A stretch of DNA of 64,000 nt. Source: Strigamia acuminata. Taxonomy: Eukaryota > Arthropoda > Chilopoda > Geophilomorpha > Linotaeniidae. Numbering within the stretch: the first letter of the stretch is position 1; the number at the start of each line of letters is the position of its first letter. This document shows positions 20,616-32,220 of this stretch, in pieces. A model generated the notes under the pieces. It was given only the letters and a program-made list of their open reading frames with translations. It was not told where the DNA came from and ran no database searches. The DNA is taken from NCBI GenBank assembly GCA_949358305.1, contig OX442315.1:13170427-13234426 (forward strand), written 5' to 3'. The position numbers and the translations under genes are program-made.

Positions 20616-23600
20616 CTATTTCCGGGATGAAATCCAAACGAAAAGAAACTCGAGTATTTCGAACATGGACAAACTACAAAAGCCGAGATAAAAACCTAAC
20701 ATTCCACCTATATCGCTGATCATGGTGGAGAATCCATACGCAGGACGTGATATCGTGTTCTCATAGGAATCGTCAGTGAAGAATATTTGCATGACAGTTG
20801 TCGTGGGGACTCGCAATTTGTTTATCACGTTCGATGAAGTCGAGTAAGTGGTGGCGCGGCAATCCTGGTGGCAAATACAAGAACTGTAATTGTAATTCAG
20901 ATAATTCTTGTAGCTTTGCAGATAGGCCTGTTCCACATTTGTCGAGTTACAAATTGGAAGTGTTTTGTTGCGGACGTAAGGCATTCTGTATGGAAAGAAA
21001 AAGAACGAATTTATTTATAATTTGTAATTTAACATTTTTTATTTAGATGGATTTGTGACGATTTGACGAGAGGACGGGAAAAATGGTAAATTTTAATTTT
21101 TGTACGACTAACTTGCATTTCGTAGTGATCTGGCTTAGGTGTTGGTCTAAACAGTCGTTAAAACAGTCGGTGAAGTCATTTGTCTTTGAACACCGTTCAC
21201 TTTTCGCATCAAAAAGGTCGAACTGAAAAAGGATGATTTTGTAATGCCGAAATATTGAAGTGTTGCAGGCCGGTGAATGGTTTTGGATAGGTTGAATTTC
21301 GGTAGGTTTTATCAAATATGGGAGATTTTTGTTAAATTTTGTCGAAAATTGAGAAAATTATGCTCAATTTTGTCGAAAAATCAAGAAAAATTATGCTCAA
21401 TTTTGTCGAAAATTAACAAACAGCCATAAGTTACTGTATTACCTCACATAAAGCGGCATGCCGTTGGGCATGGGTTTACCAGGTTTTTAAAATTGCGTGC
21501 AAAAAGTTTATACCGGCATGCCGGTATAAAGCGAAACATGCCGGTGTAAGTGAAAAAGCGGGCTTTTTGTTCTTTTTACTTTAAAGAGCCCGGATGAATA
21601 ATTATGTTTGTTTTTGGGCCTAAAATTTAAGTTTTCTTTATTTTCAGTAGATTTTTACTAAAATCTGGGTAAATTTATAAAAATTTAAGTCAATTTCTTA
21701 CATTTTGAAGATCTAAAAAGGATTTTATGCTTGTTGTGGCTGAATTGTCATTTAGAAAAATTCGTACTCACTTACACTGGCATGCCGTTATAAACGAGGT
21801 TTATCGGCATGCCGGTATAACTCGAATTATACCGGCATGCGGCTTAATGTGAGGTAATACGGTAACAATATTTATTTGCAAATGTATAATTACAAATTTT
21901 GCTAGTAATTATTAAGCAAAATTTGGAATTTAGCATTGTCAGTCTTGGGCCGTGGCGGAGTGACACCTTTTCCATTTAAGCAAATCCATTTACATTTGAA
22001 GTGAAAAAGTAACTTATAACAGTTTAATGTTGCTGTTTTTTAAAAAAAGATGGAAGGTTGCTGGCGCCTAAACCTCTGGGCTCTTTAGACCTAATCCGTC
22101 CCTGGATTACTTTTGGGACCTGACAACTGTTGGCGCTGGATTAAGCCTGTGCAACAGCTTGCACTGTACTTACTTTTTTCATGCTCATTCCAAAATGAGT
22201 TTCAAAACCCTCAAGGGCCATTTGAGCTGTGTAAAACAGTTGGTGACTGTTGATAAGCGATACATCACTTCTCGCATAAAACTGTATAAGACCGATAAAA
22301 TATGAGCTCGTGGTTAATAAAAACGAAAATTGTTGTTTTACCAGTAAAGCTGGATTTTGAATTCCAGAAATTGATGATCTAACATCTTGAATTTTACTTG
22401 CTAACACATTGCTTACGTTAGCCTTGAAGGTGTGTTTGATAGTTAAACATGTAAACGGTCCACGGAAAGGCACTGTAAAATCTGTTGTACGAGGAAATTA
22501 AAATTTAAGAATGTCAAATGCTTTAAGACCAATGTCCGAAATTGAAGTGCACCCTTAATTAAGGCTGTCTAAAGAAATAGAAACACAAACACCCCCAAAA
22601 TTGACGAGTGTCCAGTAGATTCGACCTTTAGAGATGTTAAATGGGGGAAAAAGTTTATTTTAGAATGGAAAAGGGCTTTGATTGTAAGATGCATCCCATT
22701 TTTAGAGGTGTTCAGCTTCGGGTGTCCCTCCTTGTAGGCCTTGGCTGTTGAGGGGCATACTTTTCTCTTTTTTCAATTAGGGAATTAAACTGAAATTTAT
22801 TTATTCATTTACCGTATTCCTTTGATTAAGAGTTGCCGCTGAAGGAGCAAAAATTCCGTATTATCGCGACAATAGAGAGTTTGCGGGATGCATTTTTTCC
22901 TTACAGTTAAACACTATACGGTATAAAAATAGTGTAAGGAAAAAATGGAAAAAATGAAAAATGGTTTTGGGCCTAAAATTCAATTTTGGGCCTCACTTAT
23001 CATTCAATCTACGTACATATGACTGTGATGTGTTTGATCGGTACAACAAAATTATCGCCATTTGCAACGGGCGGAGCTAACAATATAGTGTTCTCAATTC
23101 TGATTGGCTGCACTATATTTTAATTTAGTGTTGAAAACGATACACTAAAGATTTTTCCCTTACGATATGGCACTAAAATAGTGTAACGTAGAGAAAAATA
23201 AAGGGAAAATGCATCCCACAAACACTCTATTATGGTATTTTTTTGTATTTAACGTAAAGAATGTTGAACGTATGTCTCATTATGTTAAATACACAAAAAA
23301 TATTTTTTTAAGAAAAACGGAAATCAAAGTTGCGGTCGACAATTGCAGTGGTGATTAAGAGCTGCGGCTCTTATTCGAAGAAATATCGTATTTATAAATA
23401 GGGGGACAAAGTGCGTCTTAAAATCGACAGTAGATCGTTTTCTTTTAAAACGGCTATTATTCATTTGAAATGTTTAATGTACAACTAAAATATTCATAAC
23501 TTACTTGTTGTTAGTGCTAAACATGTTCCCCAGAATGATGGTACTGCAACTGCTTTGATTGAAATTTGTTGTCCATATTCAGTACAATTATTGGATTCGA

Positions 23601-25915
23601 GTTCAGAACACTGTTATTTGTAGAAAGAATTAAAAAGAAATTAGAATACACACCAACCATGTCACTACAATCTCGCTTATAGCAAAAGAATATAACAAAA
23701 AAATTAATATTTCCAATAGTGAGGCGTGGACCCACATGATGATCATAGAAACATGGGTCAGTGCCCGGTTTTTAGCATTTGAAGTGCTTGGGTCCCAGAG
23801 TTTTTCTTGGAATTGTTAAACTGTAGGGTTCAAATATTGGGTTCACGAAATGGCCCAAAACATAATTCTGCTAATTTCTACTACATAATACCTGTAGTAT
23901 ACCCGTTATAATGAAAGTTTGTTATAACAAAATTTTAGACTTCTAAACCTTATGTTTAGAAAGTCTAATGAAACGGCTTTGTCCGTATGTCCGTCCGTCT
24001 GTCCGCATCAATTTTTCAAAAACTATAGCAGGTAAGAGTCAAACTGGCAACTGCAATGAACTCAGCATACCTATAATAGGTTCCTAAGGTATTTTCATAT
24101 TTTTCCGACCCCCGGTTTAATTAAAAAACAGGTTTTACTAGACTTTTAGCCGTCTATTACAGAATGATACCGGAAATGACGTATTACATTACTCAATGGT
24201 CAGCTCCTATTGGCTGTAACCACAAAACCTTTATCGGACGTATCAAAATGGGAGTGTTACATCTGAACGCCCTCTGGCGACGTGTTGTCGCCCATCTGTG
24301 CATTTCTCGAACCCGAAAACTCCACATTATTTTGTTTAATGTTGGTGTTTTATTTAGGGACAGACTGACAGATGTATTTCTATACAGAATAGTGTAAAAG
24401 GGGTTTAGAAGTCTAAAGCCTAGTTCACATGCATGTGTTGCTGCATGCGCTAACGCACGACGCATGATGCGTCGTGCGTTAACGCATGCAGTAACGCACG
24501 AAATTGCACAAAATCGCATGATGCTTCGGCCAATGCACGTTGGCGATGCAAACTTGTTCACATCAACACACGTGCACAAAGCAGCTTTGGTGCGCTAACG
24601 CATGCGTTAGCGCGTGCATGAGAGCTATACTCAAAACCACTCCAAGGTTGATCTATTTCACTGGTGTAGTGGCACAAAAAAGTAGTCCAAAACACCAGAA
24701 TTGTAATCGAACTCCAGACATTGTGCTCGATTACCAACATTGTCAAAGTTGATGCTTTGTCACAGAACTACTTTTCCACGTAGTAGAACACAGTACAAAG
24801 TTAGGCGTAAACAGGCTAAATAGATCAACCTTGGAGTGGTTTTGAGTATAGCTTTTAGATGTAATGCTTCCATGCATTACAGATATTTACTTGTTTTAAC
24901 ATGGTGCTCTATGGCCAACCAACCAACCAAGCTGTTTTTAACTACCATACCGCCCCGTTTAATAGCCTGGGCGTTTAATATTTTTTGGGTTGCTCTTCCC
25001 CGACGCCGATTTAAAACCTGGTGTTTATACGGACCCGGCGATTATCCAGAAAAAAAGTCTAAAATCAATAAAAAATAATACTCCGTAATAATTTATCGGG
25101 AAAATTCGAAGTTGTACGAATGTTTCTTTTTGATTGGAGCCATAACGCTGTCTTACCAGAGGAAATGAAGCAATTGAACCGACTGAATGTGTGAGGCACG
25201 TTGTCTGGACGTTATGTTTACCCGGCACCATGCCAATTTGATACCTGGCGTTAATCTAGGTGGGATTGATAACTGCCAGGCGTTAAAACGGGGCCGGCGC
25301 TTTAATAAACCCGGGCTTTTAAACAGGGCGGTACGGTATTCATTATATCACAGTTCGTTATAAAGAGGTTCGACTGTACCTCAGCTATAAACGTGTTAAA
25401 ATTTCCATTTCAGGTTTACTTACTGCAACATACACTTGTAATGAATCCAACGCAATTACAAGATGTTCCCGCCAATAGTCATCAATGGACGTTTTGTTAA
25501 TCTCCTCCCTCATAGTCTCCAACAAACTCATGTGGCTGTCCTTCGAAGTTTGATCACTGCCAGATGCGAGCAAAGCAAAGAGCACAGCCCTCATGAATCC
25601 AGGACACAGATAAATGATTGGGAAAGTCACATTTGTGGTTCTAACGTGAATTAAATCTTTGATTGCTCTACAATTGAGGTAAGTTCTAACAAAATCGCAT
25701 ATTTGATGAATGCAAATGGTTATAACAATGATCAGAATTGATGCCCAAAATATTTTAAGTCTCCTACTGTACGCGTGGTCGCTCAGTCTCGAAAAGCCGA
25801 TGACGCTTATGACCGGATATGTCTTTCTTGCGTTTACCTCTTGTTTGGATTCGATTTTCGTTTTGGGGCTTTGGCCGGGCGACAAATAGTTTCTTGTTGC
25901 AGCAACGCTTGACAT
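20616..25915 (-). CDS. DEG/ENaC sodium channel subunit, gene A (intact, diverged)
   Basis: Five exons: 25915-25424, 23610-23505, 22472-22174, 21222-21113 and 20985-20616. They total 1377 nt (458 residues) with matching phases and GTAAGT or GTTAGT donors. It has a cytoplasmic N-terminus and first membrane segment (about residues 52-78, IFWASILIIVITICIHQI). The extracellular part has the SFWGTCLALTT block, a FRGPFT strand, GFETHFGMSMKK and cysteine-rich CFNDCLDQHLSQITTKCK, followed by MPYVRN. The cysteine cluster NYSSCICHQDC and the pore segment ISDIGGMLGFYLGFCSLSMFEI come last. DEG/ENaC subunits form trimeric, usually amiloride-sensitive cation channels of the plasma membrane. The third position of the Gly-x-Ser selectivity filter is Cys here (GFC). 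Ligand or stimulus cannot be told. Introns 2 and 3 hold MITEs. Confidence 0.85.
21439..21857. mobile_element. TA-flanked MITE with GGCATGCC palindromes, intron 3 of gene A
   Basis: The ends TTACCTCACATWAAGC are inverted copies and are bounded by TA (21437-21438, 21858-21859). Inside each end, CGGCATGCCGGTATAA recurs several times in both orientations, so the element can fold at more than one level. Confidence 0.75.
22869..23235. mobile_element. Foldback MITE in intron 2 of gene A
   Basis: The ends ATAGAGAGTTTGCGGGATGC (left) and the inverted GGGAAAATGCATCCCACAAA (right, to 23235) match with few changes. The interior has further inverted blocks containing CACTATACGGTATAAAAATA and ATAGTGTAACG. 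Confidence 0.6.
24413..24620. repeat. GC-rich palindromic element around TAACGCACGACGCAT
   Basis: 24451-24465 and 24467-24481 form a perfect 15-bp-arm palindrome with a one-base centre. Further CGCATGCGTTA/TAACGCATGC copies extend symmetrically outwards. The left side begins CCTAGTTCACATGC, which resembles GCTAGGTTCACAC at 37.4 kb in the intron of gene C. This suggests a hAT-like MITE family. Lies in intron 1 of gene A. Confidence 0.5.
24628..24848. mobile_element. TACTC-family MITE, intron 1 of gene A
   Basis: The ends TACTCAAAACCACTCCAAGG are inverted copies flanked by TA (24626-24627, 24849-24850). The interior shares CACTGGTGTAGTGGCACAAA and CTACTTTTCCACGTAGTAGA with the elements at 43.6-44.2 kb and 47.2-47.6 kb, so it belongs to the same family. 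Confidence 0.75.
24895..25380. mobile_element. Partial pogo-type MITE interrupted by a second MITE
   Basis: 24895-24947 (TTTTAACATGGTGCTCTATG) and 25334-25380 (ATTCATTATATCACAG, then CGTTATAAAGAGGTTCGACT) match the middle and right end of the pogo-type element at 13720-13903. Between them sits a second element, 24950-25331, with inverted ends ACCGCCCYGTTTAAWAGCC and TA on both sides. Confidence 0.6.
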
Positions 25916-27108
25916 GGTCAAGTCTTGTTCAGTGACCTGAATGAAGAGATGGTGTAATATTGGGAATAATATAGGTCTAGCACGCACTTTGGTGTGTTTT
26001 TGTTGCTATGGAGATGCTGTGCAAACAGTTTAAGTGGTTGGGGCAGTGAGTGATCAATTGCTCGTTAAATACCGCTTGCCAAATTAGGGATGGCCAGTGA
26101 TCAGTTAAGTTTTGATAGGTTTTATGGGCGAGTAGGTTGGAATGAGGTAAAGTGCGGAAATTAGGTCTTTTTTTCTTCCATTTTTAGTTTGTGTGAATAA
26201 AAATCAATATTGGTTAGTCATAAATTAGTGTCTGATATGTCAATGATAATGATGTGTGTTTACATCCCTATATAACTAATGATTAAGTGAATGGTGGTAA
26301 TAGCCGGATGTGGTATGTAGAGAGATATTCTAAGAATTGGAGGAGGGGATAGTGTTGGCCAGTAGTTGAATGTATTGTAGGGGTGGGTGGGGTGGGCATT
26401 TTATTTTGCAAGGTAGCGAGACTTTTTATGTTTATTATTAAATTTTTATTTTTAAGAATATTTAAGACTTGTATTTTGATTATCTTGAGCATGCGCAGTT
26501 ACGACTTGCAAAGGTGTAAGTTTATTTTCTTTTTAGTTTTTTCTTTTAATTTTTGCCGAATCCAATTCCAACTTACTGTAGTTGGTTGCAATACACTGCA
26601 GGCTAGCAAAAGTTTCAAAATCTTCACAAAAATCTTTTAAAATCTACCAAAATTCTCCAAAAACTTCCAAAAATTAACCAAAACTTCCAAAAATGGAGGT
26701 TTTGTATTGTAAGTCCCCAAAGTGATGAATTTTGCAGGATGGGTAAAATTTAATGCATCGATGATGAAGTGGGGCGCAGAAGATCGCCTTTCTTAAAAAT
26801 CGGTCGCAATGCTAAAAAGTTTGGGAACCCCTGGTCTATTGATGACAAAAGGGTGCAAAGGTCCAAAACAACATTTTACAGGGACCCAGGCCAACTCGGT
26901 GCCCCATAATTGAGTGATTACGATTATTGCAATAATCAACTAATCACAATAATCGCTCATTTAATGAAACCCTTTGTTGTTTGAACTAAATGTTTGGTTG
27001 TTTGAACTAAATGTTTGGTTGTTTGAACTAAATGGTATTTTTTTAGTTATAATAAAATATTATAAATAATAATTAGACTAAATTTATAAATTGCTTCAAG
27101 GAAAATGT
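25916..27108. other. Intergenic DNA upstream of DEG/ENaC gene A
   Basis: This must contain the promoter of gene A, but no clear TATA element is seen. An in-frame extension of the first exon runs up to 25987 without a better ATG. At 26960-27030, TGTTTGAACTAAATG is repeated three times. Otherwise no gene or complete transposon is recognised. Confidence 0.5.
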
Positions 27109-27786
27109 TCAACCGTTCAACGTATATTCGATGGAATAAGTGTGGTTTGTATTCGACAGATTTGCCAAATTAGAAATCACTTCGTGCCACAAATTATGTC
27201 CAAACCATTTTAAAACGGGCAGTTGGTCCAGAAGGAACAAACACGTTTCGGTTGTGACACTATTTCTTGAAATATCCAAAAACTCCAGCTTAAGGCAAGC
27301 GCTTAATGACCGTAACCCAATTTCAGTAAGAGCCCAACAATTGTGAAGAAAGAGATGTTTTATCTGTGCACAATTCTTGACGATTGCAGAAAGAACGTCA
27401 TCCGTGCATTCAACTCGATCGTTAAGATTCAGACGTTGCTTTGCAACAGTCTCACTATGGATGCATTTGTGAATGCCGGCACTGCGTTTCGTCTTTCCAA
27501 GTTTAAATTCACAAGGTTTGTACAAACTTGGTCCATTTGATCAAAGAGTGGTCAAAGGCAGATCAAATATATTCAAATTTGTTAGTGACTTGGCGCCCGA
27601 ATAAATGAAGATGTTTGAAGGCAAACCTGGATCCGTACGTTTGTGCTGTACACACAGCCTATCTAATATCTTATTGATAAACACGGGCGGTTGATTTCCA
27701 AGTTGGTCTTGCAATTCTTTGAATCGAGTGGTCGCCACTTTTAAACAGATTTCACGCAGACTCGTTGCTGATTTCCTGCGTGGCAT
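27109..27786 (-). pseudogene. Intronless leucine-rich-repeat ORF with BC-box-like start, one in-frame TGA
   Basis: A single minus-strand frame runs from ATG 27786 to 27109 and is broken only by TGA at 27543-27541, after about 81 codons. The N-terminus TSLREICLKVATTRF fits the elongin BC-box pattern (T/S/P)LxxxCxxxhydrophobic. After the stop come leucine-rich-repeat-like strands: VKNCAQIKHLFLHNCWALTE, then LRSLSACLKLEFLDISRNSV. The combination resembles substrate receptors of cullin-RING ligases, but I do not recognise a specific family. The lack of introns in an intron-rich region plus the stop favours a retrocopy or decayed gene. Stop-codon readthrough or an assembly error are alternatives. 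Confidence 0.45.
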
Positions 27787-27918
27787 GTCGGCTGTAGTGC
27801 TTGTTGGTATCTCGGGCGCACAAAACAATCGGGAGGTTAGCAAAACGAACAAGTGATTTATTCAAGATAATAAAATAAACAGGTTAAAGATTATACACTT
27901 GATCCTCATCGGTTAGCG

Positions 27919-28187
27919 TCATTTTAGCGACGCTCATTTTAGCGAAAAAGTCCCATTTTAGCGAACATGTCATTTTAGCGACACAAAAACCAAGGTTTTA
28001 GCAACGCTACACGATAAAAAAGTGGTTTTCATCAAAAAACCAGTAAGGTTAGGTTTGCGGGGGGTCAAGGGGGGGCACAGCCCCCTCTTGTTAGCCCTTC
28101 TTAAGAATTAAACCTAGGTTTTTGTGTCGCTAAAGTGACATGTTCGCTAAAATGGAACCATTCGCTAAAATGAGCGTCGCTAAAATG
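27919..28187. mobile_element. Foldback element with internal CATTTTAGCGA iterations
   Basis: The arms 27919-27983 and 28113-28187 are inverted copies. Each arm contains four copies of ATTTTAGCGA or its complement TCGCTAAAAT, spaced 15-20 bp. The centre carries GGGGGGTCAAGGGGGGGC followed by CAGCCCCC, like the loop of the element at 3.4-3.66 kb. Confidence 0.65.
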
Positions 28188-29670
28188 ATGGTCCGTTGGT
28201 CCGTTGATTGCGCGTCGTACAAGTCCACCAGTGGTCAGATCAGGAATGATAAAATAAATAAAACGCATTTCAAACGATTTTTGCTGTTTACCCACAACTT
28301 CAAACTATGATCACTATTTTTTCACTGTTCAGACTATTTTTACAGTGAACACTTAAAGAAACGCAATGGAAGTAGTCTAAAATGACGTTTAAAGAGCAAA
28401 AAATGATTAGACTAATTTGACGGTGTTCTACAACTTTGCAATTAGAAGTACAATTTCACAGATTCATAAAATGCCAAGTGAAGAATATTGACACCAGGTG
28501 ATGACAACACAGTTTAATGTAGGTGAATTAATTTTAATTTCCTTTTTTCAAATTTATTATGTATAAAGCATGCAATATTGAAGATTCTATAATTTCTACA
28601 CCAGTTAATATACACAGACCTAAAAAAAATCCAAAATGGCCTCCAATGTCGCTGAGGCATAGAGTGAAAGGATAGTTAAATTTTTCAACAATTTTTTCGT
28701 AAACGTTGGTTGCAAAAAAGAATTTCATGACAAGATGTGTTTCGTTGAATGTTCTTCCGATGACGTTGTGAGAACCAGTAATGACAGTTTCGTCACAAGC
28801 TCTGCGGCAATTGCAGGCAGAAAAGTTAAAATTAGTGTAGGCTTTGTGGTTTTCAAGGAGAGGTGTCTTGAAACCTAGTTCCCATTTGCATTCATTTGTT
28901 TTGTTAGTGCGGATGTAAGGCATTCTGCAAATAAAACATCGAAACCGGTAAATCGTCTGAAAAGAAGTTGTTAGTGCTGAAGAATGCTTAAACTAAGGAA
29001 AAGAGAGTCGTTTGTAAATTATTATACTGTATAAATAAAAATAAAATAATAAAACAAAAAATATAAAAGTGTAAATAAAAGTCACGTGACATGCGGAATA
29101 ATCACTTGGACCTGGCTTGGGTCCTCAATAATGCAGTGATTGTGATTATTGGAACATTCACTTCAGCACCTTCAGCGTCTCATTTTTGAAACCCCTTAAT
29201 GTCACTGAGTTAGACATTTAGATCAGTGGCATATGTTCATGTTAATAAGCTCTACATAAATAAATTTGAAACTATTGATGGAACAGAATTTACTTGCAGT
29301 TTTTCGATGTAGTAAGTTCGAAGCAATTACTTATGCAGTCTAAATATTCAGCTTCTGTTCCACATGGATCCTGGGTTCTATTTTTGTACTGGAACTGAAA
29401 ACAAACCAATAGTATTTTTGAAGAATATATGTAATAAATCTCTTCCTCATTTATTTACTTTCTTTGTCTTAAGTTTAATGTGAGTTTCAAAGCCCTGATA
29501 GACGTCCTGAACTAGGTAGTAGAGTAAATGTTGAAGGTTAACTCCAAATGATTGGTGAAAGGAAATCTGCAATATTTGATTTTATGAAATCAACTTGTGT
29601 CGGATTTGTGGATTTGCTGAATAAATACCAATGCTCCAACTTTGGGATAGTACAGCGCTCTCTTTATTTT

Positions 29671-29760
29671 GTTTTTTTCGCTTTCGTTAGTGGCATTTTG
29701 TAAACTTTCGCTTTCATTAGTGGCATTTTGTAAACTTTCGCTTTCGTTAGTGGCATTTTG
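29671..29760 (-). repeat. Three 30-bp tandem units inside exon 3 of gene B
   Basis: The unit ending AGTGGCATTTTG is present three times with a single C/T change. It encodes NATNESESLQ in triplicate and adds three potential N-glycosylation sites in the extracellular domain. No counterpart exists in the paralogues. Confidence 0.85.
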
Positions 29761-30245
29761 TAATCTTTCGCGTAGTTTTTCCATTGTCCTTCCGAAATAA
29801 CTGTTAGTTAGCACAATTTTGTAGTATGTGAATGGTCCTCGATAAGTTACTTCACGGGCTATTGTCAAAAAATAATAATTTTTAATTTTAAAAATATTGT
29901 CCTGTTAGATTGAGTTGAAAGTTGTTTTGTCTGAATAAAGTACAGTAGGTTAATTTTTGTGAAAATGTGAGATTTTAAATTACCGGTATTTAATACTATG
30001 CAGGTTCCCCAAAAAGTTGAAATGTCTTCGCTGTTTAAGTCTTCATCGATCTTCAATTCAATTCCATCTTCAGTGCATTTATCCGCATCAGTATTACCAC
30101 ACTATTTAGTAAAAATAAGAATAAAATATTTTTCAATTTTTAAGCTTTTATGGATTTAAAATTATACCGGGTGGCCCACATAAAAGCGGCCCTCCCCCTT
30201 CTTAGGAAAAAAAGACCTTTTTCTCTCAGCGTGAGTTTGACAGTA

Positions 30246-30961
30246 GAGAGGTTTTGCTAGGCGGAGGACGGCAACGGCAACTGGAGGAATTAGTTCTGCC
30301 CACCCGTTGCCGTTGTTTTTACCCATTCTCCAACAACGTCTGGATCGACACTTACCATGTTTACATGTTACCAGTTATCTGGTAATTTTTACTTATCTAG
30401 AAAACTGCATGCGTTTACAAAGAATCAGTTTTCCAAAAAATGTGACGTCATATGACGTATTTAACTCTGTTAAACTTGCGCATTAATCATCCACAATGCA
30501 CTGTGCACAAACAATATGTCTTCCCGCCAACCTCGGAAATTATTGTTTTGTTTCGTTGGTGTTTCCCATGTAACAATATTCATTCTAACATTGCGAGCAC
30601 CTCGCTCCATTTTGCTGCCATGTTTTTAAACAGTTGCATTACAACGTTGTTGTGACGTCAGCTTATCTAGATAAGCAATGAGTGGTTGTTTACACTGCAA
30701 ATGGCAATGCGCAAAACACCCAAAATCTACCTCAAACAAGTGGATTTTAGTTTTCCAGATAAGTTTGACTTTTCTGGAAAACTGATTTGTTTACAAGATC
30801 AGTTTTCTAGAAAAGTAAAATTTGCGTTGGTAAATTACACATCGTTTTCAACAAAGCCTTCGCGCGCAAAGCCAAACTTAGCTCCGCCTCCGTGACGTCA
30901 GCACAAAAAGTGATGACGTTTGGCATCAGCCGTTCGGCTCTAACGCCGAGCAGAACCTCTC
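30246..30961. mobile_element. TA-flanked 716-bp MITE in intron 1 of gene B
   Basis: The ends GAGAGGTTTTGCTAGGCG and GAGAGGTTCTGCTCGGCG face each other in inverted orientation, with TA at 30244-30245 and 30962-30963. Internal inverted segments (GTTTACATG..., TTATCTAGAAAACTG) pair over long stretches. The block 30690-30830 is related to 365-500 at the start of the window. Confidence 0.75.
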
Positions 30962-32072
30962 TATTATGTCTAAAAAACTCGGCTTCACTTATTGGGATTT
31001 GATCACATTAAAAACACATTATTTTTTTTTGCTAAAGGAACCAAAAGATAAATTGCCTATGATACCATATTCCAAGACTTACCACTTCATAGATCTTAAT
31101 TTCTGCTCTATGCGGACTAAGGCCCTTCCATATGTCTGAGAACGTCTTATTCTGTTCTTGCATTCGTACAAAATCGAGTATCCAGGAATGAAGGAATGGG
31201 TTGCTTTCATAACACGTTGCATCTCTTAAGTCATCACATTTAGCCAAGTTGTAAAACAGATATTCAAAGAGCCGTATAACTGCTGGGCAGTAATAAATGA
31301 CTGGGAATTGTACAAGCGGACTGCGGATGGTGTAGGTTTCCTTGACTACTGGATTACTCCAATAAACCAATATACAATTTGTTGCTTGCCAGCCACAAAG
31401 GCATGTCATCAACAACAAAACCAAAATCCATATTAGTTTGATGCAACAGTTGACGTTTGAATCCAGAATTCTTGAAATTCCTGGGATGCTGAAGACAAAA
31501 TCGGGTTTTGTGATTCTAGTGAAACCTTGAGCTCTAATTCTCATGGGTCTTGCCATGTTGAAGTTGATTCACTTCTGGAAGCAGATGGAGTTGTAGTCAG
31601 TAACGGTCATTGATTACTCGGGAGGAAATTTATTGCTGTCGGTTTAGTTGCAAGTAATAAATTACAACGGAAGTTGATCGTTAAAGTTAATAGCTGTCAT
31701 AATTTTAGTTGTTTTGCTGAAATTTTTTACGACCTTGATGTTTAGTACAGAGGGTGCCTGTTGAACTGAAAACACTAACATCAAATTTTTTTTTTGTTAA
31801 TGCTCTGTAATAACGGTTTGATGACCTGAGAGAGTCAACTAAACATTTTGTTAAGAGGGTTTGTAACCCCTAGTTCACTGTTTTCCCATAGACTTGCATG
31901 TTAATTCGTTTTTTTGTTAGGAAGAAATACCATAGTAAAGACATTAACCTTCTCGTAGCCACGGTGAGGTCAGAAAAATAACAAAAATAATAAAATTACT
32001 ACGGTAATTTTTTTTTAAAATAAAATTTACAGTACATTGTTTTGCCAACTTTTAGCACTAGGTGGTATATTG

Positions 32073-32220
32073 AAATGCTTCTGCGCCATGTGCACAATTT
32101 TAGGTTTTTAGGTGTAATCAAATTTTTTCTGGTATGAGCACAATAAAACATGTACACATGCCAGGAAAAATGTAATTGCTCCTGGTAAACTAAGATTGTG
32201 CACGTGCGCAGAAGCATTTT
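32073..32220. mobile_element. Small foldback element
   Basis: ATGCTTCTGCGCCATGTGCAC (about 32073-32103) returns inverted at 32187-32220 (GTGCACGTGCGCAGAAGCAT). A related, rearranged copy with TTCCTGGT-type repeats is at 48395-48520. Confidence 0.6.

Larger units (their letters stand above)
28534..31556 (-). pseudogene. DEG/ENaC channel subunit, gene B (diverged, frame broken in exon 3)
   Basis: Exons: 31556-31083, 30101-29984, 29858-29459, 29394-29294 and 28924-28534, with the same intron phases as gene A. Their sum (1484 nt) is not a multiple of three. Exon 3 reads A-R-E-V-T-Y-R-G-P-F-T onward and reaches a stop after IHKSDTS. The conserved ending QDVYQGFETHIKLKTK lies in another frame with its own upstream stop. 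Exon 3 also contains a 30-bp unit present three times (residues NATNESESLQ). TM1 is LIWILVLLLMTCLCGW. The last exon keeps the extracellular CNCRRACDETV cluster and a pore segment LSDIGGHFGFFLGLCILTGVEI, where the filter Ser is again Cys. Intron 1 contains a 716-bp MITE. Probably a recent pseudogene, or a copy with an unrecognised extra splice. Confidence 0.7.

Noticed and set aside
29459-29590. Hidden intron rescuing exon 3 of gene B
   Set aside because: No GT-AG pair in the short interval joins the two frames while avoiding the stops, and the intact paralogue D has no intron there.
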